From contig OX381714.1 in NCBI GenBank assembly GCA_947462335.1, forward strand, positions 59,875,800-59,939,799: a stretch of 64,000 nt of DNA. The letters are read 5' to 3'. The notes beneath the pieces were generated by a model that was not told where the DNA came from, did not search any database, and saw only the letters and a list, made by a program, of their open reading frames with translations. Position numbers and translations under genes: made by a program. This document shows, piece after piece, positions 12,062-23,718 of this stretch. The stretch's first letter is position 1, and the number at the start of each line of letters is the position of its first letter. This stretch comes from Harmothoe impar. Its lineage: Eukaryota; Annelida; Polychaeta; Phyllodocida; Polynoidae.

Positions 12062-12093
12062 AAATAGTATGCATGTACAGTGATGAATTATGC

Positions 12094-12273
12094 CCTTTTG
12101 TCATCATTTTTACCTGTGCTGCAATCATGCATCATGCCAACTCTAGAGGGTTGATACTTCCGTGATTTGTAAGCATGATACACCAATCCAGTACTAGCAA
12201 GCACAGCATTGGTGCATCATGACTGCCAGTGAGCATGAAGCATAGAGATATCATGAAGTGCTTAAAGGATTAA
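12094..12273. mobile_element. MITE family A, degenerate copy
   Basis: The modules TTTTGTCATC, TGCAATCATGCATCATGCC, GCATTGGTGCATCATGAC and the end CTTAAAGGATTAA are recognisable, but the 5' end is lost. Confidence 0.6.
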
Positions 12274-13034
12274 TAACATCAGGCTCATGGAGCAGCGATC
12301 CTTGTTGTACAAATTTGCTGCAACATCTGGGAAGTTGCCACGTCTATCATCCACCACAATAATCACAATTTACTCATCCCCCACCAATAGAGCAAAGCTG
12401 GGACCAATTATGCCAGCCTAACATTGAGGCCTCCCTAGATAGGCCCCTGGTTAGCTCCACAATAGGCCTGTTATAGCAGACTGGGGGCAGAACGTGATAG
12501 CAGCTTAGCAGGCAGTACACAGGCTGTATTGTAGTGATAAAACCAGCACCCCAGTGGCAGGGGGCTGTGGCTTCTACAATAGGACACATTGCGGTGTTGT
12601 TCATGAAGCAGCTATTCATGCTCCATGACAGTGTTCTGCCATTGGCGGTATAAAGTGCTGAGTCATCCACTCACAACAGGTCTGTGGCTGGCGTTAAACA
12701 TCTATGTTTGGTAGCCATTTTGTGAGAGATTTTCTATGATGCCATCTGTCACCTAATATTTTTTCAGCAAATATGTTTTCATAAGGCAAATCATAGTCTT
12801 CATATTCGCCATACTCACCAGGCCATAATATGATTATGAGTTGTGTTAAGCCTGGTTTGCTGGCTGAAACCAGCTTATAACAGTCTGGCTGCAGTTTCTA
12901 TTACACACGTTTCTCAAATCAATATTTCTTCAAAGATTGGATGCCAGAGATGCACCAATGACAAAATAAAAGCCAAAAGGGAAACAGCTTCTTCCCCTGC
13001 AGGTCCCTTAGAAGACCCTCTCTCTGTGGTTGAT

Positions 13035-13255
13035 AGAGGAGCCGTCTGAGTAGATCCCCAGCCCCTAATAGTGGCAATTACCCGCTGTAAATGAGCAGCG
13101 TTTGTTATCTGCCGAACCAAATAGCGGTGGAGCGGATTAACTCTGCGCGATTAGGCACAAAGAGTTGTACAACCAAACAGCCCCCTCCCCTTCAGATGTC
13201 TCAAGGAGCCGCGGCGTCTAAAATCATTAGGGAGCCTGCTCACGGTCTGGCAGAG
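13035..13255 (+). repeat. Inverted repeat block D, partner at 19055-19290
   Basis: It is inverted and clearly similar to 19055-19290, e.g. GAACCAAATAGCGGTGG against CTGCTATTTGGTTC, and shared GCGATTAGGCACAAAGAGTT. Its position does not fit the mirror symmetry of the 10.3-18.6 kb inverted duplication, so this partner has moved or is an independent element. Confidence 0.75.
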
Positions 13256-14828
13256 ATGTGAATTGCTAAGGAGGGTGGTTCTTGGTCGTCTACTCGGACC
13301 ATCCTTTGTCATCATTAGACGAGTGTTTTAGGTCTAGCGAGCTCCAAACTCCACTCAGTCTGCTCAGATTCATGGGATTCTCTGTGGATTTTAAGTTTGG
13401 TGCTCTGAATCTTCTTTGCTGATAACTTCTTTGCATCTATCATCCAAGATGCCTTTAAAGCTCATTGTAAAACCCGTCTGATAAACAGACCAAAATCTTG
13501 GATTCCAGGCTTAATTCAGCCTGTAGCATTTTCTCATATGCCCTTTAAAGTCTGCCTACAAGGAAGGCATTTGTTCCAATAAGTGAAATTTGAGCCAATA
13601 ATATTCGTCAGAACACAGCTCAATTTATTTTTCTGATACTGGCTTATGTAAAAGATAAGCTTTCAGTAGTACTATATTTTTATGCTGCTGTTTGATCCTA
13701 GTGCTAACATGTGAATTCCAAGTAAACGAATATGAGACCAATCAAATAAAACCTAAAAATATAGATAGTATTGGGGTGACCATCGAATGTATCCTGATGT
13801 CATCTGATATCCCCCTGATAGTACCAAACAGCCTGAACTGTGTTAGACATACAAAGAAGTAGTAAAACTTACTGGATGAGCGCCGTACACTTTCTATAGT
13901 ATCCTCACATCCTTGAGCTTCCACCCCTGGGGGCGTTGAAGAAGAAATGTGCTGTGCCTACTCATTTGAGAGGGGCCTAGAGGCTAAAAGGGGTTGTGCA
14001 CCTTAAATATACACAGTCGCCGAGTCCCGGGAGTCTGGACCAGTACGGAAAGGTTAGTACTGTAAAACCCTCTGATAAGCCTACCAAAGTTGGGATTTAG
14101 GCCTACAGCGACTCATAGCACTTTCTCAAAGTGAGGTGTTGCTCTCAATGGATGTTTTTTAATTCTTGTAGATAAAGTTAACAACTGTTTAAATGACTCA
14201 AAAATGGCTTTATAATAATCTCTACAAGAGAGGGGGTGGCTTATAAGAGAGGTAGACTCATCAGATGTTCTACAGTGTTGACATAATGCTCTCTTTGTTC
14301 TTCCCACAAACACCAGATGTTACTAACAGTACTCAAGCCTTCAATTCATGACACAACTGGTCCTCATAAGTTTCCAATATGGCAGTCATAAAAGCCTCAG
14401 AAGGATGAGTATAAGCCTTAACAAACACTAAGGATTTCCAGTGAGTGAGTTCTCTATCCCTCTCTGCAGGATAAACAGATGCAGATGCTTTTGCTTGTCA
14501 GCAGTTTTTCTCCTCCATAAAAGAATATGTGCTTCTCTAAAAAAAAGTCGCCTTTTGCTTGGCAGGTCTTCAGAGGGTTCTGATGATATGGAAAGAACTG
14601 ATGGCATCGGTGAGGCCCCGCCTGCCCTCAGAGCTATTGGTCAGTGGTTCCCCATTTGGGGGCTGGGATGCAAATGGTTGTTAGCTCACTGTGAGGAAGT
14701 GTTTTTTTCCTCTACAGGAAGATGTGGTGCTCTAAGAAGAGCCCTTTGGCTTGGATGGTGTTCAGAAGGCACTGATGGCCTCCTGGGCTGCCCTAACTGC
14801 CATATAGAGAAGGGCCCGTCTCGGCTTA
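13256..14828. other. Gene-free spacer of the inverted duplication, with an 80-bp direct repeat
   Basis: 13465-13545 and 14058-14138 are direct repeats: GTAAAACCC..CTGATAA, GGATT.AGGC.TA, TAGCA.TTTCTCA. No gene is seen. The approximate symmetry centre of the inverted duplication is at about 14.45 kb. Confidence 0.5.
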
Positions 14829-15372
14829 CCCGTTACGGGCCCTATAGTGCTTTAATGCACAATTGTCTTTGTCGTCTTTATGCATGAATGCAGCCCTGGG
14901 GAGTAAGTGGCCAGTGCTGCTTTGAAGCATCATGGGATAAAGGATGTAGCGCATTAAAGCACTATAGATCTGCTCCTTTACCCTTTTGTGAGCCCTGGCG
15001 AGTAACTCACCAGGACTGCATTTAAGCATCATGCCGACTTTATGAGGGTGAGACACTCCCGTAGGGTCGGCATGGTGCACCAATGCAGCACTGGCAAGTT
15101 ACTTGCTGGGGCTGCATTCATGCATCAAGACGAGAAAGGATGTAGCGTATTAAAGCACTATCTGCTACTTAACCCTTTAGTGAGCCCTGGCGAGTAACTC
15201 ACCAGAGCTGCGTTCATGCATCATGACCACCCTAGGGGGTTTGAGACACTCCTTAAGAGTCAGCATGATGCACCAGTACAGCACTGGCAAGTTACCAGCC
15301 AGGGCTGCATTCATGCATCAAGACGACAAAGGACATAGCGCATTAAAGCGCTATGCGGCCATTAAAGGACTA
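14829..15372. mobile_element. MITE family A cluster (two to three partial copies in tandem)
   Basis: The motifs AGTGCTTTAATGCAC, GCATGAATGCAGCCCTGG, GAGACACTCCCGTAGGGTCGG and GCGCATTAAAGC repeat three times. Inner units are joined without the usual CCTTAAAGGG ends. Confidence 0.75.
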
Positions 15373-16139
15373 ACTGCCATCTCGAGCTGCCCCTCTCTCT
15401 GCTAACTGCCATATGGGGCGCTAAGAGCTGCTCGTTGGAGGACCACTGTCACCTGATACAAAGTCAACCCTGGCCGGGTGGTGCGAGCAGCTCGCGAGAC
15501 GCTCGGCCTCAAACAGGGCCCGCTGTCTGTCTGTTTGCTCAGTGCTGATTGGTTGGCTGCTCACCGGGCACAGCCCGAGTGGGAATGAATGGGTCCGGCT
15601 ACCGACACCACCCGGAACTAGTTAAAGGTCCTCATGGTCCACAAGAAGTGAAGAATAAAGGCGATTTAAACTCAAACTCATAGTGTCATGGTCGTTTGGT
15701 TTGTGATATTAATCACATGGTTAAGGGCTGTGGGAAACTATAGCCAAGATTGCTAAATGCATTTGAGTAAAATGACAGAATCATATCTTTTCTTAAATGG
15801 CCATGGTGTAGTTATTTCTCAACTTGCCAGCAGCGGAACCTTAATGGTGTATGCTAAAGCACTGTCTATATGACAAACTACCTGTCAAAATTACAAAAAT
15901 ATTTATATATGATTATTGCATGATTGTACCCGAAGATGCACCCAACCCCAAAAACCTCTTGAATGAAAAGCACAGGGATACAATCCATTTAGGAATCCCC
16001 CAAAATAATTTTCAGATTTTTAACAGACACTAGTAGCTGTGCAGCATGATAGCCGGACCCCGAGGAATAACACTCAGAAGAACAGTTTATGTTGTTGATA
16101 ATCTTCCACAAAATGGCTGCCATCCAGTGTAGAGATACC
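15373..16139. other. Gene-free stretch
   Basis: GC-rich around 15460-15620, AT-rich after. No supported gene, RNA or mobile element is seen here. Confidence 0.4.
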
Positions 16140-16496
16140 TGCAGCAGAGCCTGGTGAGTGGATGACTCAGCACTTTATACCGCCAATGGCAGAACGCTGT
16201 CATGGGGCATGAATAGCTGCACCGTGAACAACACCACAATGTGTCCTATTGTAGAAGCCACAGCCCCCTGCTACTGGGGTGGTGGTTTTATCACTACAAT
16301 ACGGCCTGTCTACTGCCTGCTAAGCTGCTATCACGTTCTGCCCCCAGTCTGCTATAACAGGCCTATTGTGGAGCTAACCAGGGGCCTATCTAGGGAGGCC
16401 TCAATGTTAGGCGGGCATAATTGGTCCCAGGTTTGCTCTATGGGCAGGGCATGAGTATATTGTGATGATTGTGGCTGGTACTGGTGCACTGATATT

Positions 16497-16870
16497 CTTT
16501 GGCTCCCTATACGACCAATCCCTCAGTCACTATAGCCTAACTAAGTTCATCACTCTTTTGGCTCCCTATACGACCAAACTAGGTTAGTTAATATTGTCAG
16601 GTTGGTCAGCAACAACACACCTTAGTCTTTTCCATTCCAATTAGTTTTAGGCTAAGTCTTTTTGTGTAAGGCTTTAGTCATATGTTGTTTTGCCTCAGTC
16701 ATTTTTGAATAGCACTTGGTCATGCCTAGTCCTTTTGAGTAAGGCATTAGTCATATGTTGTTTTGCTTCAGTCATTTTTGAACAACACTTTGTCATGCCT
16801 GCCCAATGTCCCTACAACTAACCTGGATAGCCACTACAATCTAAGGACCAGGACATTCAGATTTTCTGTG
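16497..16870 (+). mobile_element. Interspersed repeat family E
   Basis: It starts near TTCTTTGGCTCCCTATACGACCAA. It shares AATATTGTCAGGTTGGTCAG, TTTTTGAATAGCACTTGGTC and a ..GATAGCCACT..AGATTTTCTGTGT end with 49827-50085 and, inverted, with 60985-61200. This copy is lengthened by an internal duplication of TTTAGTCATATGTTGTTTTG. Confidence 0.7.
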
Positions 16871-17215
16871 TAGACCCAACCACATGCTAGATGACGCAGA
16901 TGGCTCATCCATGGTTGTTATATTGTTATAGCCTCAGGGGATCCTGGAATTAGTCTGTACCAACAGCCACTGTGTGTCCCTGTATGGTTGGGCTCACTTG
17001 TTCATTAGGATGACTGTGTTATATAAACAGAACCGCTGCCATCCTATTACAATGATATATTTGAGTACACAATTACATGAGCTATATCAGTGACAACTCA
17101 ATCATAGGCCATAGAAAGAGCGACCGAGAGAGTTGTCCGGATCTCTTTCATATGGCTGCAGTGTGTTATTTTACTGATACAATCAAAACATATAGCCTGG
17201 TAAGGAGGGGTTGGT

Positions 17216-17231
17216 GGGGGGGGGGGGGGGG
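17216..17231. repeat. Poly-G tract
   Basis: A run of about 14 G after GGTTGGTG. Comparable C or G homopolymers recur at 8676, 28855, 57100, 59880, 59984 and 63134. Confidence 0.9.
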
Positions 17232-17467
17232 TCTGGCTCTGCTGCAAATCACAAAGACGCAAAGACGATACAATGTAACAAGGTATGAAACAGACAAATA
17301 GAAATGTCATTTGAAAGGTTAGCAGCTTACATTTCTAACTCAATTACGATTGCTTGAAACATTTTTTGCCTAAACCTATTCCCTACCCCTTTTATTATCT
17401 ACACAATCCAGTTTCAGGAGAGGAGAGTGCTTCAATTCATGCAGGAATGCAGCAATAAGGAATGAAG

Positions 17468-17799
17468 TAAGGGAGTTCTCATTTATTAATTGCAGGGGGT
17501 GGGTGGTGAGATTTTGCGCGGAGGGGCGACATTTTTTTACACCCCCCCTCGAGAGCGCGTGGAACATTTTGCGCCCCCTCCCCTTCACCAAAGGCGTCGA
17601 AAATTTTTCGCCCCCCCCCCTTTGAACTATAGTAACGCGCGGGCTTTTTTGCTAAAAAGGGGCTTTAATATTTACGCCCCCCCCCCCTCAAGAGGGGGCA
17701 GAATCTTTTACGCCCCCCCCTCAGGAGGGGTCAAAAAATTTTTACGCCCCCCCCCAAACCCACCACCCCCCCTGGAACTAATAGATGAACACTCCCTAA
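17468..17799. mobile_element. MITE family C
   Basis: The terminal inverted repeats are TAAGGGAGTTCTCATTTATTAAT and the complementary GAACACTCCCTAA, flanking an interior of alternating C-homopolymers and TTTTTACGCCCC units. Related copies are at 63151-63404, 44950-45165 and, less clearly, 32230-32507. Confidence 0.75.
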
Positions 17800-18659
17800 T
17801 AATGAACGAATACAGTCCCTGCATTACGCAGTCCTCAAACGGTTAACAGAGTGATATGAGTGGAAGGGAGATAAGGGAGCTGTCTTATCTGCGAGTTACG
17901 TAGAAGATCTAACATATTAAAAAAGGAAATATCATTTCACAGTCAAACATAGAGAAGTGTTCAGCCATGCAAAATGGATGCTGGGTGTGCTGGTGAGTAG
18001 AGCATCCTTTCAGCTTGGTGGTTTGGATGTCTTCAGAAAATATGGCGGCACTCAGAACTGCCTTGCTCTGTAAGTGAGCCCTTTTATCCCAATCCACCTC
18101 TCCACAGTAAAAGAAATGCTCTGAGCTCAGCCTTGTTTCAGTATTGCGCCCAGACGGTATGGGTTAGGTAATGGCGTCTAAGAATAGAACAAGGATAATT
18201 CAAGACAATTGGTCTCAGCTTGGAGATGGCAATTCATCTTGGCAGACTCATTCGAGTGTCCAACAGTAAAACCAATTTTCCTTCAGTCGTTTTAAAGTGG
18301 ATGTCATTATTGCCAGAAGTAGTATTTTATGCGACTGTGCAGTAATTGAGCTTCTTATTAGCAGTCATCTTGATCTTTCCATGCAATAATAACCTGGTGG
18401 AATAATGTCAGAAGGCTGCGGCTCAATTTGGGGTTAAAAAGGTGTTTTTCAGAATTGATTTGCCATTCAGGTCTGTCTAACGGGCGTCTCTCGGTTATTG
18501 ACATGTGTGTAGGACTTGAAAAGAAGTCTCACGCCCTGCGTGTGAAGGGGGAAGGTTTTTCATTTGTTCTTATCGACTCAAGGTGCTGGATAGAACTGGA
18601 TGTAGACTGTTGTATTACGTAGCAAACTTGTAGCTAAATCAAAGGAAAAGAGGAAAGCA

Positions 18660-18800
18660 AAATGGGAGGTTAGGAGAAAAATATGAATTGATAAGATTGA
18701 GAGAAAGAAAGAAAGAAAGTAAGAGAGAAAGAAAGAGAAAATGAAAGAAACAAACAAACAAACAAACAAACAAACAAACAAAAAAGAGAGAAAGAGAGAA
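18660..18800. repeat. GAAA and CAAA simple repeats
   Basis: GAAA-type repeats at about 18700-18745 run into eight CAAA units at about 18749-18780. The ORFs spanning this are compositional. Confidence 0.9.
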
Positions 18801-19054
18801 AGAAAGCCTAGAGGATGCCTGAATTTTTCAAGATCTCAAAATGATTCTAAAGATGCTAGAAGTCTGGCAATGGATAAGTTGTTTCAAGTTCAATCAAGCA
18901 ATAACCTTAGTGGAATGAGAAGCTTTATCAGCAAAATAGAATCAAAGCGTCAATCTACAGAAAAACATAACAATCTAGGCAGAGGAGGGAAAGATCTGAA
19001 ACATTAAAGAGGATAAGGGAAAGTGTAGGTGAACAAGAGACATCCTCCTTAGAA

Positions 19055-19290
19055 ATTCATCTTTGCGGTTCGTGAGCAGTTTCCCTAATGATTTTAGACG
19101 CCACCGCTCCTTTTAACATCAGAAGGGGGGGTGGCTGTTTGGTTGTACAACTCTTTGTGCCTAATCGCGCAGAGTTAATCCACTCGCTGCTATTTGGTTC
19201 GGCAGATAACAAACCCTGCTCATTTACAGCGGGTAATTGCCACTATTAGGGGCTGGGAATCTACTCAGACGGCTACCAACATAGGGAACA
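19055..19290 (-). repeat. Inverted repeat block D, right copy
   Basis: Reverse complement of 13035-13255, with small indels such as the run of G at about 19126. Confidence 0.75.
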
Positions 19291-19389
19291 TAGTCTTCTA
19301 TGGGACGTGCATTGCGTTTTTTCTATTTTGGTGCTTGTCTGGAACGCAATCATACAAATTGATATCAGAAATTGGGGGAGGTTAGTTTC

Positions 19390-19810
19390 TGGGCATTTTG
19401 GTATACCACTTGGTAGTCAGCCTTGCATGTAGGACATTTATACATACTACTAGGTTGTGCCTGTTGAAAAATGTCATTTCTATATACTACTGGGTTGGTG
19501 CCTAGTGTAATCCGGCATTTCTGTATACAACTAGTTTGGTAGCTGGTATGCATTTCTGTATACGACAGCAGTTTTCTATGTTTCAGAACGCAGCAGGGGC
19601 TGTGGTTTCTACGTTTGTTAACGACCAGAAATGATTGTACCATAAATTGGAGCCAGTACAGTGGCGGGTAGTTCTGGTAGAGAGGGGGCATTTCCATATA
19701 CTACCTGATCGTCATATCGTTATAAAATGGCATTTCTCTGTACTACAAGGCTCATTCCTGGACCAAAATGCCATTTCTGCACTACTCGGGTGGGCTTCCT
19801 GGTGTACAAA
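19390..19810. repeat. Degenerate tandem repeat, about 55-60 bp unit
   Basis: Seven or so diverged units share GGCATTTCTGTATACTAC and GGGTTGGTGCCTGG-like words. No gene is seen. Confidence 0.6.
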
Positions 19811-19919
19811 CTAATTCTATAATGCTGCTGATACCTACTGGAAAAATCAGCCATACTTAATTAAGCTTGATACAGTAGATCGTGGACACCAACAGTTACC
19901 CGCTGACCAACAGCATAGA

Positions 19920-20190
19920 GATTCGCTGGTATGCACATGTTTTAACAAGACCTCAGCTTGGAGAGCGAGTAGGCTATAGATTACCATGGGAAGGTGTGCA
20001 ATCAAAAGTCTTTTAACGAACCAATAGAGTCTACAGAGAGGAAGTGCTATCTAGGGTATGTTGTGTACACTACCTCTCTGTAGAGTCGTGCAAATATGAT
20101 CATGTACTTTTAGTTGTACACCTTCCCATGGTACCCTATAGCCTACTCAATCCCCAAACTGATGTCTTGTTAAAACCTGTGCTGGTAGGT
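19920..20190. mobile_element. Long hairpin (foldback) element
   Basis: Arms of about 125 bp pair almost end to end: GAGTAGGCTATAGATTACC near 19968 with its complement GGTACCCTATAGCCTACTC near 20130, and CTCTACAGAGAG with its partner near the centre at about 20057. Confidence 0.8.
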
Positions 20191-20616
20191 ATGTGACTGG
20201 TGTGTGGTCTCTGGAGAAGCCAGGACCTTATTGCTGCAGTTTGTTTAAGGCCTTGGCAATCGACGCATACCTGGGATAGTTTACCCCTGGTGTGGGCTCC
20301 TCGCGGAGTCAATCACCATTTGCTGCCTTATTTCATCACCTTTTTCTCCTGTGAATAGTTTACGGAGAACAACCACAACATTCTCTGCGAAGCATAGATG
20401 TTTATTGTAAATAAGTAAAACTGTACTGCTGGACCGATACTACTTCTTATACTGTTAAATTCCCTGCCCAACGTGTGTCGTATCTCTGGACAGTTTACCA
20501 TAGAGAGCATATCTAGCTTATACTTATTTATACACTTGGGTGGAAAGACAAAAGAATCTGCTTGCCTGTATAATACATATAAAAGGTGGCAGAAACATGC
20601 ACCACTGGTGTGGCAT
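20191..20616. other. Gene-free stretch
   Basis: No supported feature is seen; only short ORFs of no recognisable character. Confidence 0.4.
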
Positions 20617-20760
20617 AATTCAGTTAAACCACTGACAGAGCCCTTTACTCAGTATATTGGCTTAGTCACGGCTGAGTACACACGTCTGTGACTCGTGATC
20701 AACCTTAACTAGTTGTCGCCAATATACTAAGTAAAGGGTTCCTCGTGTGGTTTAACTACT
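20617..20760. mobile_element. Short foldback element
   Basis: CAGTTAAACCACTGACAGAG and CCTTTACTCAGTATATTGGC pair with GCCAATATACTAAGTAAAGG and the GTGTGGTTTAACT end. Confidence 0.7.
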
Positions 20761-21068
20761 ACATACAGCAGCATTTATAGCCTCTACTTCCGTGCCTGTG
20801 TCTCAGGTATATCGGTGTGGGTGAGAATTATTTCAGCATTGAATAACAACCAACCTACTCAAAGTAGACTGTAGGGTCTCCCTTGAGCACACTTCTATCT
20901 ATAGAGTTCTGTCTTATACCCCTCTGACTTCAAAGGCAGGAAGCTAAATCTGCTCCTCTCCCCTTCAGGTCCTTTGTAAATCTTCCTTGTGAGCTTTAAG
21001 GGTCTTGAACAATCACCAAACCCCTCCCCTTCCCTCACATCCCTGTGTAGACTGAGGCTGTTAAATCA
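20761..21068. other. Gene-free stretch
   Basis: Nothing supported is seen. The sequence is CT-rich around 20955-21050. Confidence 0.4.
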
Positions 21069-21306
21069 CCTTTAAGGACGGCATGAAACCTTAATGCAGT
21101 ATATCCTTGGTCGTTGTGATGCATGAATGCAGCACTAGCGAGTAACTCACCAGTGCTGCATTCATGCCGACCCTACGGGGTTGAGACACTCCCGAAGGGT
21201 TGGCATGATGGACCAATGTAGCTCCAGTGAGTTACTCGCCATGGCTGCATTGGTGCATCATGATGACCAATGTCATCTTTTAGCGACATCAGTCCTTAAA
21301 GGGTTA
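21069..21306. mobile_element. MITE family A copy
   Basis: It runs from CCTTTAAGGACGGCATG to GTCCTTAAAGGGTTAA with both inner hairpins. Confidence 0.85.
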
Positions 21307-21424
21307 AATCAGCTTTATGACCTGGGTGAGTAGCCTCTAGGATCAGCTATAGCCCTGAGAACCACCCACCGCTCCCTCATATACGTCTCAGCAGGCCGTA
21401 AACCCACACACTGCTACTCCTCTT

Positions 21425-21670
21425 GGGGCCAGAAAAGTGTGTTTTGGGTTACCCAACCCTACCTAACAGGGCTGACTTTTTGTCCAATTTATGAAAAAGC
21501 CTCAGGCAATTTCTAGGCTGTTTTGAAGTCCGTGAGTCGAGGGAACAGTTAGCCAGTTGGTCCCAGGGTTCACAAGTTATTTTTTGCATATTTTCTCAGT
21601 AAAGAAACAACTGTTTTTCTATCTTTTAATCTGACCTAAACTACCATAGATTTTCTGTCAAAGTAACATA
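21425..21670. mobile_element. MITE family B copy, 3' end degenerate
   Basis: The GGGGCCAGAAAAGTGTGTTT start and GGGTTACCCAACCCTACCTA match the family B element at 60205. The 3' inverted repeat is not recognisable. Confidence 0.55.
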
Positions 21671-22080
21671 GATCATACCCTTTGTTAATTTTGCCTGCCT
21701 ACCTGGTCTAGCTTTAAAGGTTTACACCAAGCAGCACAGCCTATCAGTATATCCCAAATGAAGGAACCTACGTCCCTTTCCCCCTAAGAATAAATGAATA
21801 TACTTCTAAATAACATGGCTGTTTTTTATTTCCTCGGACCAATGGCAGTAAAACCATCTATATGTATCCTCATCTATAGCTTTGGATAGATGAGGGCTGA
21901 AGAGAAACCCCACAGTCTAGCTTTCTTACTTTTTTCCAACTCTAGGCTCTATTTATATTGCTCAAGATCTAAACCATGAAGACCCTTCATAGACCATCAC
22001 TCAACCTATTTCTCTGGGAGGATGAAGATTTATTTATCCTGGATATCACAGTATACACCTAGCGTCTGGCTTTATCTCTT

Positions 22081-22315
22081 TAACTCTTTAAGGACGGCAT
22101 GTTGCTAAAATACAACATTTATCATCGTGATGCACCAAGGCAGCTCCGCCGCGTTACTCACTGACGCTGCCTTCATGCATCACACTGACCCTTCAGGAGT
22201 AATCACCCCCGGTCTGCATGATGCATGAATGCAGCCTCGGAGAGTTACTGGCTGCAAATACATCATGACGACCAAGGACATGATGCACTAATGCACTATG
22301 CCGTCCTTAAAGGTT
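22081..22315. mobile_element. MITE family A copy
   Basis: It runs from TAACTCTTTAAGGACGGCATG to ATGCCGTCCTTAAAGG, with diverged hairpins. Confidence 0.8.
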
Positions 22316-22724
22316 TAAAATCTCATTTTCCTTATGAATAAACCCCTCTTCTACCATGGAGCGGAGGGGGGAGGTCTTCCACCCAAAGTCCCAAAATACC
22401 ATAGCCTGTCTGTCTATTCTTATAGCAGTGCTATAAACCCCTGCAGGCTTCCTCCAGGGTGGACCACTATAAGCTTACTCCAGGTGCAGCCAACCAAGAG
22501 GTACTGCAGTCATTATCTAGAGTACCCTGTACCCCCACCCCACCCCTCAGACCCCCCCCCCCCTGCACCCCCACCATGCTATTTATAGCTCTAGGCAGCC
22601 TGTATATCAGCTGCACCCCAGAGCCATTTTGGAGGCAGGTATTACAGCTAGTTCTACCTGGAGCCCTTCCCACAACATGGTGAGGGTCCTGATGCATACT
22701 GTGTGATTGACTCAGAATAGTGCC

Positions 22725-22915
22725 TACCATAAAACCTCGCGTATAAGCTTAACTCAGGTATAAGCCACACCCCGAGTATAGGGCGATCCTATGAGCCGCA
22801 CCAGCAATCCGATTATGGTGATTTTTGTGCATTACTATAATGGCAAAAACTCGTGCATAAGCTGCACCCCAACTTGTAGCGTTCCTATAAGCCGCACCAG
22901 CGATCTGACTCGCAC
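22725..22915. mobile_element. MITE family D, diverged copy
   Basis: TACCATAAAACCTCGCGTATAAGC start and repeated ATAAGCCGCACC units, related to the better copy at 30891-31105. Confidence 0.6.
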
Positions 22916-23003
22916 ACTAGCGAATAACATTTATCACTAGCTTCTGAACATGCTCGGATGTAGGCTGGTGCCAAAGTGTAGAGTTTGAAGAAAATATAGT
23001 TGT

Positions 23004-23075
23004 CAGATCTACCGGGAATCGAACCCAGATCTCTCGCACCATAGACGAGTGTGCTAACCATTACACTACAGATCC
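23004..23075 (-). tRNA. tRNA-like gene or pseudogene, His-type anticodon AUG
   Basis: The minus strand folds as a cloverleaf: 7-bp acceptor (GGATCTG with TAGATCT, with terminal G-U pairs), D-arm GTGTAATGGTTAGCAC, anticodon stem CTCGT/GCGAG around loop CTATGGT, and T-arm CTGGG-TTCGATT-CCCGG with a good B box. Position 34-36 reads ATG. Genuine tRNA-His normally has GTG, so this is more likely a tRNA-derived repeat or pseudogene than a working tRNA. A TTTT pol III terminator lies about 15 bases downstream. No intron is seen. Confidence 0.6.
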
Positions 23076-23465
23076 TTGCCTGACTACTCTCTGCTCCCTA
23101 TGTTACTGGATTGCATTGACACACTAGAGGGGAGAAGGTACATGCAGGCTTACTCCTGGACACCTCAAAGAGGAGATTCTTCCATTGACTTGGCTCAGAA
23201 TATTGTCTATCACCACACCAAGAGGGAAACTACCAGAGAACAGCTGCGGTGCTGCCTAGAGCTTATAACCCAAACAGCAAACATTAACATGGATAGAAAA
23301 CATTGCCTCTGGGTATCGTATAAGCTCTACGCGCTACCCGCCCCCACACACTGCCACCCCCCCTGGTGGCACTGACCTACAACACTGCCCCCTGGTGGTA
23401 TATGGGGCGGTAAGCCCCGGTAGCAGCTATGGGGCGCGGCGTGCGGGTAACTGGGGTCTACAGTT

Positions 23466-23718
23466 AACCCTTTCAGGTCGGATGTTCATAAAAGATGACA
23501 TTTGTCATCGGGATGCATCAATGCAGCCCTGGCAGTAACTCGCGATCGCCGGTGCTGCATTGGTGCATCATGACAACCCTTCGGGAGTGTCTCAACCTCA
23601 GAAGGTCGGGATGATGCTTGAATGCAGCACAGACGAGTTACTCACCAGGGCTGCATTTATGCATCATGACGACCAAGGGCATGATGTATTAATGCTTGAT
23701 GTCGTCCTTAAAGGATTA
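23466..23718. mobile_element. MITE family A copy
   Basis: It runs from CCCTTTCAGGTCGGATG to GTCGTCCTTAAAGGATTAA with both hairpins. Confidence 0.85.

Larger units (their letters stand above)
10300..12700 (+). repeat. Left arm of a large imperfect inverted duplication
   Basis: Blocks match the reverse complement of 16140-18610 in collinear order. Examples are 10400-10760 with 18174-18520, 11165-11360 with about 17950-18100, 11760-11860 with 16955-17075, and 12374-12670 with 16144-16454. The last block is roughly 94% identical; the others are more diverged. Relative to the right arm this arm has a roughly 300-bp insertion at about 10830-11130, which resembles sequence at 60690-60900, and a family A copy at 11929. 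Confidence 0.75.
16140..18610 (-). repeat. Right arm of the large imperfect inverted duplication
   Basis: It is the reverse complement of 10300-12700 in mirrored order. Relative to the left arm it has gained a family E repeat (16497-16870) and a family C MITE (17468-17799), so both arms have aged separately after the duplication. Confidence 0.75.

Noticed and set aside
12374..12670. A 98-aa ORF on the minus strand with a very similar 98-aa ORF at 16158-16454 on the plus strand
   Set aside because: They are the two arms of the inverted duplication. Between them I count far more amino-acid-changing than silent differences (about 12 against 3), so there is no sign of selection for a protein.
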